This document shows positions 25,376 to 32,177 of a stretch of DNA of 64,000 bases, one piece after another. The position numbers were made by a program, and so were the translations under genes. The notes below the pieces were generated by a model that saw only the letters and a program-made list of their open reading frames with translations, made no database searches and was not told the DNA's origin. The first letter of the stretch is position 1. Each line of letters starts with the position of its first letter. Source of the DNA: SVTX01 sp964526505 (lineage in GTDB: Bacteria > Bacillota > Clostridia > Oscillospirales > CAG-272); contig CAZGJC010000003.1 in assembly GCA_964526505.1 (NCBI GenBank), forward strand, positions 1 to 64,000, in the 5' to 3' direction.

Positions 25376-25987
25376 TTATAAATTTTTAATCATTGTTCCG
25401 TCTTTGTTCTCAAATCCCATTTTTTTGAGATACTTTGTATGTTGCTCAATGTCGCTTGTCGCAACAAGCCGGCGTATACCGCATTCTCCGAGTTTCGGAA
25501 AAATAAATTTCGCAACCGAAAGGTCTCTGTATTTGGGCGTGGTGTAGTCGAGCGTTATGTTTAGCACGTCTCCGTTTCTTTTACCTATAATTATTCCCGC
25601 ATGTTCGCCCTCCACGTATATTGTGTGAACTTCGTCGTTGTCCGTAATTTCAAAATTGAAATTCGGGAAGAACTTTTGTATGTCAGATTTGTGATATGAC
25701 AAAAAGTATTCAACCGATTTGTCGTTTGTAAGAGGCGTTATTGCCTCAAAATTGCGTTTGCGTGAAAGTTGTATGATAATCTGACAGATGTTAATTATAA
25801 CCAAACATACGTTCATTATAACCACAGCCCATGCACCGTAGAAAGACGAGTAAATGGCACTAATAATTCCTCCGCATATGTTGATGGCACGAAGTTTTAA
25901 GACGGAGGTCATCATCATTGATATTATGACAAGTGCGGTTCCTATATAACCGAATATTTCAAGATAAATTTTAAAGTTTTCCGGCAT
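25376..25987 (-). CDS. YgjV-like membrane domain fused to a GNAT-like domain
   Basis: A 203-residue protein from ATG 25987 (AAGGAGAA upstream). The N-terminal 85 residues hold about three hydrophobic segments with the pattern LEIFGYIGTALVIISMM and LRAINICGGIISAIYSSFYG, like the YgjV family of inner membrane proteins. The C-terminal part (about 100-203) looks like a compact GNAT acyltransferase fold: a GEHAGIIIGKRNGDVLNITL beta hairpin, DLSVAKFIFPKLGECGIRRL, and the ending KYLKKMGFENKDG, which is the typical 'kkmGFe' C-terminus. No substrate is known. It is the first gene behind a purine riboswitch, which ties it to purine metabolism or transport. Confidence 0.75.
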   Translation of the reverse strand: MPENFKIYLEIFGYIGTALVIISMMMTSVLKLRAINICGGIISAIYSSFYGAWAVVIMNVCLVIINICQIIIQLSRKRNFEAITPLTNDKSVEYFLSYHKSDIQKFFPNFNFEITDNDEVHTIYVEGEHAGIIIGKRNGDVLNITLDYTTPKYRDLSVAKFIFPKLGECGIRRLVATSDIEQHTKYLKKMGFENKDGTMIKNL

Positions 25988-26018
25988 TTTGAATTCTCCT
26001 TTATATTTTAATTTGTAC

Positions 26019-26123
26019 AAAAAAATAACCACCCTGTAAAATTTACGCAGCGTCGTAAACATATGGTAGTTAACCATTAACGGTGGTTTGTAGAAACGCC
26101 TGCCCTTATTGCAGACTTATACC
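26019..26123 (-). promoter_or_regulatory. Purine (guanine-type) riboswitch with downstream terminator
   Basis: Read on the minus strand: P1 GGUA/UACC (26123-26120 with 26068-26065); J1/2 UAA; P2 GUCUGC/GCAGGC; loop 2 AAUAAGG; J2/3 UUUCUAC; P3 AACCA/UGGUU; loop 3 CCGUUAA; then J3/1 AAC. Loop 2 GG and loop 3 CC can kiss as in the xpt aptamer. The base at the specificity position 74 is C, as in guanine sensors. Downstream, AACUACC (26071-26065, including the P1 3' strand) can pair with GGUGGUU (26033-26027) followed by seven U, forming a terminator. Ligand binding would hold the P1 strand and prevent termination, so an ON switch is predicted. P1 is short (4 bp). Confidence 0.82.
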
Positions 26124-26164
26124 TTTTTGTGATTTTTTCTCATTATTTTGTAGCACGGTGAATT

Positions 26165-26193
26165 ATTCTACCACAAAATAGCCAAAATGTCAA
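26165..26193 (-). promoter_or_regulatory. Sigma-A promoter for the riboswitch operon
   Basis: Minus strand TTGACA (26193-26188), 17 bp, TAGAAT (26170-26165). The predicted start is about 35 bases before the aptamer. Confidence 0.85.
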
Positions 26194-26252
26194 TAGGTTT
26201 CTGAATATTTTTGGAAATATTTTATAAAACAATGCGTCCGTATGCCGTAAAT

Positions 26253-26284
26253 ACGCTCCACCGCAAAATCAAACGGTGGAGCGT
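26253..26284 (-). terminator. Hairpin after the heavy-metal ATPase gene
   Basis: ACGCTCCACCG (26253-26263) and CGGTGGAGCGT (26274-26284) form a perfect 11-bp stem just past the ATPase stop. The T run after it is weak, so termination efficiency is uncertain. Confidence 0.7.
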
Positions 26285-26292
26285 GATATATT

Positions 26293-28173
26293 TTATAGAT
26301 TTTTGACACGTAATGCACGTGTTGCGTTAAGTATGGCAATCACAGCCACCCCAACGTCGGCAAAAACAGCAATCCACATATTCGCCACACCGAATGCGAC
26401 AAGTATGAGGGCGAGAATTTTTACGGATATCGCAAAAACAATGTTCTGATATACAATGCGTAAACATTTGCGAGAAATTTTGATGGCTTTTGTGATTTTT
26501 TCGGGATTGTCGTCCATGAGAACCACGTCTGCCGCCTCAATTGCCGCATCCGAACCCAATGCACCCATTGCGATTCCTATGTCTGCACGGGAAAGTGTGG
26601 GAGCGTCGTTTATGCCGTCGCCCGCAAATGCAAGTTGAGAGTTCTTTTTTTGCTTTGCAAGCAGAGATTCAAGTATCTCTACCTTGTCCGTCGGTAAAAG
26701 TTCACCGTAAATTTCATCTATACCGAGTAATTCTCCCGTTTGTTTGGCAACAATCTGCCTGTCGCCCGAAAGCATAACCGTCTTTTTTACTCCGATACGT
26801 TTGAGAGATGATATTGCATTGGACGACGTGGGCTTTATTATGTCCGATATTACCGCATGACCTGCGTAATTTTTGTCTATTGCCATGTGAATTACAGTGC
26901 CTGTGCTGTGACATTCACGATAGTCTATATTCAAACTCTCCATAAGTTTTGAGTTTCCAACGGCGACTTCGTGTCCGTCCACGGTTGCGATAATTCCGTG
27001 ACCGCTTATTTCACGAATGTCTCTAACTCTGCTTCTGTCGGGTGTGTTCCCGTAAGCACGTATCAAACTCTGACTTATCGGGTGAGACGATGCACATTCC
27101 GCCAGTGAAGCGATTTCAAGAAATTCCTCACGGGAAAGCGTGTTGTGATGAACGTCGGTAACTTCAAAAACGCCCTCTGTCAAAGTGCCTGTCTTGTCAA
27201 AGACAACACAGTTTACTTTTGACAGCGATTCAAGATAATTGGAACCCTTGACAAGTATTCCTTCCTTGCTCGCTCCGCCGATTCCGGCAAAGAAACTCAA
27301 AGGTATGCTTACAACCAAGGCACACGGACAACTTGCAACAAGGAATGACAAAGCTCTGTAAGCCCAAACGCTCCAATTTGCCGATATACCCGCAATAATT
27401 GAAATTATCGGAGGTATAATCATAAGACCGAGAGCGGAGAAACAAACGGCAGGCGTGTATATTTTCGCAAACTTTGAAACGAAGTTTTCGGATTTTGACT
27501 TTCTTGAACTTGCGTTTTCAACAAGGTCGAGAATTTTGGATACGGTAGATTCGCCGAATTCTTTTGTCGTGCGAATTTTAAGCAGTCCTTGACCGTTTAT
27601 GCAACCGCTGATAACCTCATTCCCCTCACGCACGGTGCGTGGAACGCTTTCTCCTGTCAGAGTGCTTGTGTCAATAGAGGATTGCCCGGACAGAATAACT
27701 CCGTCAAGCGGAATTTTTTCTCCCGGCTGAACAACTATAATCTCACCGACCGAAACCTCTTCGGGGTCTTTTCTTGTAAGGCTGCCATTATACTCTACGT
27801 TTGCGTAATCGGGACGGATGTCCATAAGTTCGGCAATGTTCTTTCTGCTCTTGCCGACGGCATAACTCTGAAAAAGTTCACCTATCTGATAGAACAGCAT
27901 AACCGCAATAGCCTCAATGTAGTCGCCCGTGTCGAAAAATCCGATTGCCAATGCGCCGACCGTTGCAATTGCCATCAAAAAATTCTCGTCGAATACCTGA
28001 CGGTTTAATATGCCCTTGAACGCTTTTGCGAGTATGTCGTAACCTACCGTAAAATACGGAATAAGATAAAGCAGGAATTTTGTCAAACCGCCTACGGGAA
28101 TAAAATATAAGACAAGAGTCAGAACGGCTGATAAAATTATGCGGAATAAAATTTTCTTTTGCTTTTTATTCAT
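26293..28173 (-). CDS. Heavy-metal P1B-type ATPase (Cd/Zn/Pb-type exporter)
   Basis: A 626-residue metal-exporting ATPase of the CadA/ZntA group. The membrane metal site is SCPCALVVSIP, the phosphorylation motif is DKTGTLTEG, and the hinge is GDGINDAPTLSRADIGIAMG. The HP motif occurs in CASSHPISQSL. The N-terminal metal-binding HMA domain common in this family is missing; instead a free 72-residue HMA protein is encoded just upstream (12 bp gap). SCPC rather than CPH/CPx variants, and the divergent ArsR-type regulator, point to divalent soft metals such as Cd, Zn or Pb. The start at 28173 follows shortly after the chaperone gene, and both sit behind the operator at 28451-28494. Confidence 0.93.
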   Translation of the reverse strand: MNKKQKKILFRIILSAVLTLVLYFIPVGGLTKFLLYLIPYFTVGYDILAKAFKGILNRQVFDENFLMAIATVGALAIGFFDTGDYIEAIAVMLFYQIGELFQSYAVGKSRKNIAELMDIRPDYANVEYNGSLTRKDPEEVSVGEIIVVQPGEKIPLDGVILSGQSSIDTSTLTGESVPRTVREGNEVISGCINGQGLLKIRTTKEFGESTVSKILDLVENASSRKSKSENFVSKFAKIYTPAVCFSALGLMIIPPIISIIAGISANWSVWAYRALSFLVASCPCALVVSIPLSFFAGIGGASKEGILVKGSNYLESLSKVNCVVFDKTGTLTEGVFEVTDVHHNTLSREEFLEIASLAECASSHPISQSLIRAYGNTPDRSRVRDIREISGHGIIATVDGHEVAVGNSKLMESLNIDYRECHSTGTVIHMAIDKNYAGHAVISDIIKPTSSNAISSLKRIGVKKTVMLSGDRQIVAKQTGELLGIDEIYGELLPTDKVEILESLLAKQKKNSQLAFAGDGINDAPTLSRADIGIAMGALGSDAAIEAADVVLMDDNPEKITKAIKISRKCLRIVYQNIVFAISVKILALILVAFGVANMWIAVFADVGVAVIAILNATRALRVKNL

Positions 28174-28185
28174 ATCAAAATACCG

Positions 28186-28404
28186 TCAGAAATATATTTC
28201 GCAGTCGCTCTCAACCCGTTTGCAGTTTTTGAGAACTTTTTTCATAACGTCATCAACGTTTTGACCGTCTTCAAATTCAACTGTCAGTTTTTGCGTCATA
28301 AAATTGAGCGTGGCATCCAAGACGCCATCGGTCTTTTTGGTAGCCTCTTCCATTTTGGCGGCACAGTTTGCACAGTCAACTTCAACCTTGTAAACTTTTT
28401 TCAT
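28186..28404 (-). CDS. Stand-alone HMA heavy-metal-binding protein
   Basis: A 72-residue single-domain metallochaperone-like protein. The ferredoxin-like HMA fold has its metal loop at DCANCAAKME (residues 10-19), with Cys11 and Cys14 as the ligands; most copper chaperones have MxCxxC instead, here D-C-A-N-C. The C-terminus KRVESDCEIYF has another Cys that may add a ligand. It presumably hands metal to the ATPase encoded 12 bp downstream or acts as its detached N-domain. AAGGAGAATTT precedes the start. The 5' flank carries the promoter and operator of the unit. Confidence 0.9.
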   Translation of the reverse strand: MKKVYKVEVDCANCAAKMEEATKKTDGVLDATLNFMTQKLTVEFEDGQNVDDVMKKVLKNCKRVESDCEIYF

Positions 28405-28450
28405 AATTAAATTCTCCTTGCGTCAAATTATTCAAACGGTTAAATAATCT

Positions 28451-28494
28451 TTTAATCGTATCCTCATTATATAATACGATTAAACGATTGTCAA
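28451..28494 (-). promoter_or_regulatory. Promoter and operator of the metal-export operon
   Basis: Minus strand TTGACA (28494-28489), 17 bp, TATAAT (28471-28466), perfect consensus. A perfect 11-bp inverted repeat, TTTAATCGTAT-N12-ATACGATTAAA (28451-28461 and 28474-28484), covers the spacer and the -10. This is the expected layout for repression by an ArsR-type metal sensor encoded divergently at 28639. Confidence 0.88.
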
Positions 28495-28562
28495 CTTGTT
28501 TGGACAAAATGCGACTTTTAAGGAAAATTTAATGTCCGAAAGGATTATTTTCAGGCGAAATA

Positions 28563-28591
28563 TTGATTTGCACACGCAAATGTGATATAAT
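28563..28591 (+). promoter_or_regulatory. Putative promoter of the ArsR-AraC regulator
   Basis: TTGATT (28563-28568), 17 bp, TATAAT (28586-28591). A small palindrome, TTTGC-N4-GCAAA (28567-28580), lies in the spacer. Confidence 0.7.
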
Positions 28592-28638
28592 GATTTGGTA
28601 AAACTTGTCCGATAGGATTATATTTGTAGAGGTGTATT

Positions 28639-29352
28639 ATGAAAGAGAATATTTTACCGCACGACCACGGATATATATCGAGTGAACTTATACGTGCAAT
28701 TCGCTGTGACGATGCGTTTCCCACAATTGCCGATATTTTTAAAATGATGAGCGATGCGACACGTGTTAAAATATTTTTGCTTTTGTGCCATTGTGAAGAG
28801 TGCGTTGTCAATATATCCGCATTGGTTGAGTCAAGCAGTCCTGCGGTTTCGCACCATCTGAAACTTCTGAAAGAAGCAGGACTTGTAATAAGCCGTAGAG
28901 AGGGAAAAGAGGTGTACTACACTGCCGTCAGAACCCCGAGAACTCAAATTTTGCACGATAGCATAGAAGGACTTATGGAAACAGCATGCCCTGTGGGTGA
29001 GACCTTTGCGAATAATTCGTCTTATGACTCACAAGTTCAGATAATAAACGAAATTCACGAATTGCTTGTCAAAGACTTACGCCACAGATATACCATCGAG
29101 GAATTGTCGGCGAAATTTTTGATAAATCAAACAACGCTGAAAACAACTTTCAAAAAGGTTTACGGCAAGCCCATAGCACAGTATATGAAAGAGTACCGTA
29201 TAAAACGTGCCGCCGAATATCTTCTTGCGGAAGATTTGACCGTAGCACAAATATCCGAACGAGTCGGTTATGAAAATCAAAGCAAATTTACGCAAGCGTT
29301 CAAGGATGTAATCGGTGAGTTGCCGAAAGATTACAGACGCAAAAATCGCTGA
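28639..29352 (+). CDS. ArsR-AraC fusion transcriptional regulator (metal-responsive)
   Basis: A 237-residue regulator with two different DNA-binding domains. Residues about 20-105 are an ArsR/SmtB winged helix (MMSDATRVKIFLLLCHCEEC, then SSSPAVSHHLKLLKEAGLV and the wing RREGKEVYYTA). Cys residues in LLCHCEECVV are at the place where CadC/ArsR-type sensors bind metal. Residues about 130-237 are an AraC-type double HTH (HRYTIEELSAKFLINQTTLK, then RAAEYLLAEDLTVAQISERV and GYENQSKFTQAFKDVIGELP). It is divergent from the HMA-ATPase operon, whose promoter carries a perfect inverted repeat, so it is the likely repressor. GAGGTG precedes ATG 28639. The AraC half may recognise extra sites or add activation. 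Confidence 0.88.
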   Translation: MKENILPHDHGYISSELIRAIRCDDAFPTIADIFKMMSDATRVKIFLLLCHCEECVVNISALVESSSPAVSHHLKLLKEAGLVISRREGKEVYYTAVRTPRTQILHDSIEGLMETACPVGETFANNSSYDSQVQIINEIHELLVKDLRHRYTIEELSAKFLINQTTLKTTFKKVYGKPIAQYMKEYRIKRAAEYLLAEDLTVAQISERVGYENQSKFTQAFKDVIGELPKDYRRKNR

Positions 29353-29433
29353 AAAAGTCGCCAATTCCAATGAACAAAACAAATTGCAGAAAAATAAAAT
29401 CCCCAAATATAGGGATAATGTCTCTGTTTTGTA

Positions 29434-29528
29434 TTGACAACAGACTTGTAATGTGATAAAATCAACGTGTTGCTGATTAGCCGCAAAATCCAACCGCCGT
29501 TTGTATGTGCGTGTTGGATTTTGTTTTG
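29434..29528 (+). ncRNA. Small RNA candidate (promoter plus terminator, no ORF)
   Basis: TTGACA (29434-29439), 17 bp, TAAAAT (29457-29462) is followed about 23 bases later by AAAATCCAAC (29485-29494) pairing with GTTGGATTTT (29513-29522), then GTTTTG. A transcript from about 29469 to 29527 would be near 60 nt. No start codon with a ribosome-binding site lies inside. The promoter resembles the one at 10430-10458. This could also be the remains of a lost gene's promoter and terminator. Confidence 0.4.
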
Positions 29529-29594
29529 CACCAAAGAAGACGGCTCTGCGATGCAGACAAAATGCGTAAAAACGGTGGAGGAAGAGATTCGAAC
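29528..29594 (-). repeat. Degenerate copy of the tRNA-Ser 3' end plus terminator unit
   Basis: The sequence at 29530-29557 matches the tRNA terminator arm at 29797-29825 at most positions (core GGCTCTGC...TGCAGA), and 29581-29594 is identical over 14 bases to 29848-29861, the T-arm side of tRNA-Ser. The order is the same on the minus strand. A perfect hairpin AAAACCGC/GCGGTTTT (29601-29618) lies beside it. It looks like a partial, decayed duplication of the tRNA-terminator unit. Confidence 0.55.
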
Positions 29595-29676
29595 GTTCAC
29601 AAAACCGCAAGCGGTTTTGTATAAGACTTCTCTGTACGCATCTTTTCGCCAAAGGAAAAAGGCTCTGCCTTGCAGA

Positions 29677-29776
29677 NNNNNNNNNNNNNNNNNNNNNNNN
29701 NNNNNNNNNNNNNNNNNNNNNNNNNNNNNNNNNNNNNNNNNNNNNNNNNNNNNNNNNNNNNNNNNNNNNNNNNNNN
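29677..29776. other. 100-N gap between contig ends that overlap by 49 bp
   Basis: The 49 bases before the gap (29628-29676) are identical to the 49 bases after it (29777-29825). The repeat runs exactly to both gap edges, as expected when two overlapping contigs were scaffolded but not merged. The region probably contains one copy and no missing DNA. Confidence 0.75.
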
Positions 29777-29795
29777 TTCTCTGTACGCATCTTTT

Positions 29796-29842
29796 CGCCA
29801 AAGGAAAAAGGCTCTGCCTTGCAGAGCCTTTTTCCTTTGGCG
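29796..29842 (-). terminator. Very long hairpin terminator of tRNA-Ser
   Basis: A perfect 22-bp stem: the 22 bases from 29796 pair with those ending at 29842, loop of 3. The stem includes the CGCCA 3' end of the tRNA, and a stretch of T occurs within the right arm. It would also fold in the other direction. Confidence 0.75.
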
Positions 29843-29929
29843 GAGAAGAAGAGATTCGAACTCTTGAACCGCTTTTGACGGTTACACGATTTCCAATCGT
29901 GCGCCCTCGACCAACTAGGCGACTTCTCC
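29838..29929 (-). tRNA. tRNA-Ser(GGA)
   Basis: Acceptor GGAGAAG (29929-29923) pairs with CTTCTCC (29848-29842). The D arm holds TAGTTGGTCGAGG, the anticodon loop TTGGAAA is closed by CACGA/TCGTG, a long variable arm (AACCG...CGGTT) marks a class II tRNA, and the T loop is TTCGAAT. The discriminator is G, and CCA is encoded (29840-29838). The anticodon GGA reads UCC and UCU. A promoter lies at 29951-29979. Confidence 0.96.
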
Positions 29930-29950
29930 GTGTCAATTTGTGACTCAAAT

Positions 29951-29979
29951 ATCATATCATAAAATTTGTGTTTTGTCAA
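29951..29979 (-). promoter_or_regulatory. Promoter of tRNA-Ser
   Basis: Minus strand TTGACA (29979-29974), 17 bp, TATGAT (29956-29951), about 22 bases before the mature 5' end. Confidence 0.85.
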
Positions 29980-30083
29980 TATGTTTTTTGATATTTTTGC
30001 GAAAATATTTTCAGAGTATGAATTTTACCCGTAAATCGCAAATAAAATCCCGCAATTTGTGCATAAATACGACTTTGCCTCGG

Positions 30084-30112
30084 TTGACAAAAAATGCAAT
30101 GTATGGTATAAT
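30084..30112 (+). promoter_or_regulatory. Perfect promoter of the pyr operon
   Basis: TTGACA (30084-30089), 17 bp, TATAAT (30107-30112), exact consensus. The leader to pyrC is only about 57 bases and has no PyrR-type attenuator. Confidence 0.9.
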
Positions 30113-30176
30113 TTTAAAAATTAGGCAATCGTTTTAAACACAAAGAAATTACGGCTTTGACAGTGGGGAGATTTTG

Positions 30177-31421
30177 ATGAATATTATTTTTAAAAATTCC
30201 GAAAATTATCTTAACGGTTCGTGCGTCCACGGCGATTTTATTTTTAATGACGGAATACTTGCCCCTGCCACATACGACGTTTTTAATTTGCTTGCTCAAA
30301 ATTCCGTTATATACGATAACTGTCTCATTTTACCCGGCTTTTGCGATATGCACGTGCATTTTCGTGAGCCGGGATTTTCATATAAAGAGGATATGCACAC
30401 GGGTTCACTTTCCGCACTGGCGGGTGGTTATACCGATGTTGCCACAATGCCGAACCTGAACCCCGTTCCCGACTCGGTGCAAAATCTCAAAGTCCAACTT
30501 GACGCCATAAAAGAAAAAGCAAGTGTGAGAGTTCACCCGTTCGGTGCATTGACCGTGGGCGAGCGTGGAGAAGAAATTTCGGATCTTGAAGGTATGTGTG
30601 AATACGTCGTCGGATTTTCGGACGACGGCAGGGGTGTTCAGTCCGAACAAATGATGGCGACGATTATGAGACGATGTGCCTCTCTCGGTAAGATTATTTC
30701 CGCACATTGTGAGGATAATTCTTTGCTCCGTGGCGGTTATATACACGATGGCAAATACGCCGAAACTCATAACCATAAAGGAATTTGTTCGGAGAGTGAG
30801 TGGCGTCCGATAGCAAGAGATATTGAACTTGCAAAGCAAACGGGTGCAAAATATCACGTGTGCCATATATCTACAAAGGAGTCTGTAAACATAATCCGAC
30901 AGGCAAAAGCGGACGGCGTGGATATAACCTGTGAGACCGCACCGCATTATCTAATTTTGGATGACAGTAATCTTATGGAAGACGGGAGATTTAAAATGAA
31001 CCCTCCGCTTCGTGATAAAACCGATAGAGAGGCACTGATAGAGGGTGTGCTTGACGGTACAATAGATATGATAGCCACCGACCACGCTCCACACTCAATT
31101 GAAGAAAAATCACGTGGACTTGAAAAATCCGCAATGGGAGTCGTGGGTCTTGAAGTTGCGTTTCCCGAGTTGTATACGCATCTGGTTCGTACGGGAATTT
31201 TGAGTGTTGATAAATTGCTGAAACTTATGGTGTATAACCCAAGAGAACGTTTCGGACTGACCGACAACGTCGGATTTTCCGTGTGGGACGTAGAGAGAGA
31301 ACGCACAATCAATCCGAACGAATTTAAAAGCCTCGGACGCAGTACGCCGTTTGACGGGGACAGTGTTTTCGGTACCTGCCTTATGACGGTTTCAGACGGA
31401 AAAGCAGTATATAAAAAATAA
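30177..31421 (+). CDS. pyrC: Dihydroorotase
   Basis: The third step of UMP synthesis: cyclisation of carbamoyl aspartate to dihydroorotate. A 414-residue class I dihydroorotase of the amidohydrolase fold with a binuclear zinc site. Metal motifs are DMHVHFREPGFSYKED (near 55), SAHCEDN, CHISTKES and ATDHAPHS (near 303). The start at ATG 30177 is preceded by GGGGAG at the right distance; a TTG three bases earlier is unlikely. It is the first gene of the operon, 15 bp before pyrK, with a perfect promoter upstream. The first 45 residues form the family's small beta domain and are less conserved. Confidence 0.95.
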   Translation: MNIIFKNSENYLNGSCVHGDFIFNDGILAPATYDVFNLLAQNSVIYDNCLILPGFCDMHVHFREPGFSYKEDMHTGSLSALAGGYTDVATMPNLNPVPDSVQNLKVQLDAIKEKASVRVHPFGALTVGERGEEISDLEGMCEYVVGFSDDGRGVQSEQMMATIMRRCASLGKIISAHCEDNSLLRGGYIHDGKYAETHNHKGICSESEWRPIARDIELAKQTGAKYHVCHISTKESVNIIRQAKADGVDITCETAPHYLILDDSNLMEDGRFKMNPPLRDKTDREALIEGVLDGTIDMIATDHAPHSIEEKSRGLEKSAMGVVGLEVAFPELYTHLVRTGILSVDKLLKLMVYNPRERFGLTDNVGFSVWDVERERTINPNEFKSLGRSTPFDGDSVFGTCLMTVSDGKAVYKK

Positions 31422-31436
31422 ATTACGGAGAAAAAT

Positions 31437-32177
31437 ATGATTCAAGGATTTTACACAATAAAAGAAAACGCACCGCTTGCCCCGGGCGTGTTCAAAATGA
31501 TTCTGACGGGAGACACACGTGCTTGCAGTGCAACCGGTCAATTTATAAATATAAAAATAGACGGCTTGTATCTGCGTCGTCCGATATCCGTGTATGATTA
31601 TGACGGAGAGAGTATAAGTATCATTTATAAAGTTGTCGGCGAGGGAACTGACAAAATGTCGCATATGCGTCTCGGTGAGAAACTTGATGTGCTTGTCGGT
31701 CTCGGTAACGGATACGATACTTCAAAATCGGGAGAAAACCCCGTGCTTATAGGCGGAGGCGTCGGTATTCCGCCATTGTACGGGCTCTGTAAAGCCCTTG
31801 TGTCGCAAGGTAAAAAACCTTCCGTTATTCTCGGATTCAATAAAGCGGAAGAAATATTTTGCTATGATGAATTTAAAGCGTTGACCGACCGTGTATATAT
31901 CGCCACCGCCGACGGAAGCGTGGGAACAAAAGGCTTTGTGACTGACGTTTTGCCGACGCTCGACTATTCCTATTTTTATACCTGCGGACCTATGCCTATG
32001 TTCAAGGCGATAAATCGTGTGGCAGTCGGCGACGGACAACTCAGTTTCGAAGAGAGAATGGGATGCGGATTCGGTGCTTGTATGGGATGTTCCTGTAAAA
32101 CCATAACGGGATATAAAAGAATTTGCAAAGACGGATCGGTACTTCAAAGAGGAGAGATATTATGGGAGAATTTATAA
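31437..32177 (+). CDS. pyrK: Dihydroorotate dehydrogenase electron-transfer subunit
   Basis: PyrK is the FAD and [2Fe-2S] subunit that passes electrons from PyrD to NAD. The 246-residue protein has an N-terminal ferredoxin-reductase-like FAD domain (LRRPISVYDYDGESI near 43-57), an NAD-binding part (LIGGGVGIPPLYGLCKAL near 105), and a C-terminal cluster-binding segment CGFGACMGCSC...CKDG with four cysteines. It ends by overlapping the pyrD start by 16 bp, which suggests coupled translation. The heterotetrameric PyrK2-PyrDB2 form of the enzyme is typical of gram-positive anaerobes and uses NAD. Confidence 0.95.
   Translation: MIQGFYTIKENAPLAPGVFKMILTGDTRACSATGQFINIKIDGLYLRRPISVYDYDGESISIIYKVVGEGTDKMSHMRLGEKLDVLVGLGNGYDTSKSGENPVLIGGGVGIPPLYGLCKALVSQGKKPSVILGFNKAEEIFCYDEFKALTDRVYIATADGSVGTKGFVTDVLPTLDYSYFYTCGPMPMFKAINRVAVGDGQLSFEERMGCGFGACMGCSCKTITGYKRICKDGSVLQRGEILWENL

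Noticed and set aside
29434..30000. Genomic island attachment site (attL/attR) at tRNA-Ser
   Set aside because: The two tRNA-end copies are only about 250 bp apart with no integrase or cargo between them; only a decayed duplication is supported.
30113..30176. PyrR-binding attenuator before pyrC
   Set aside because: No antiterminator, anti-antiterminator or terminator stems are present in the roughly 57-base leader.
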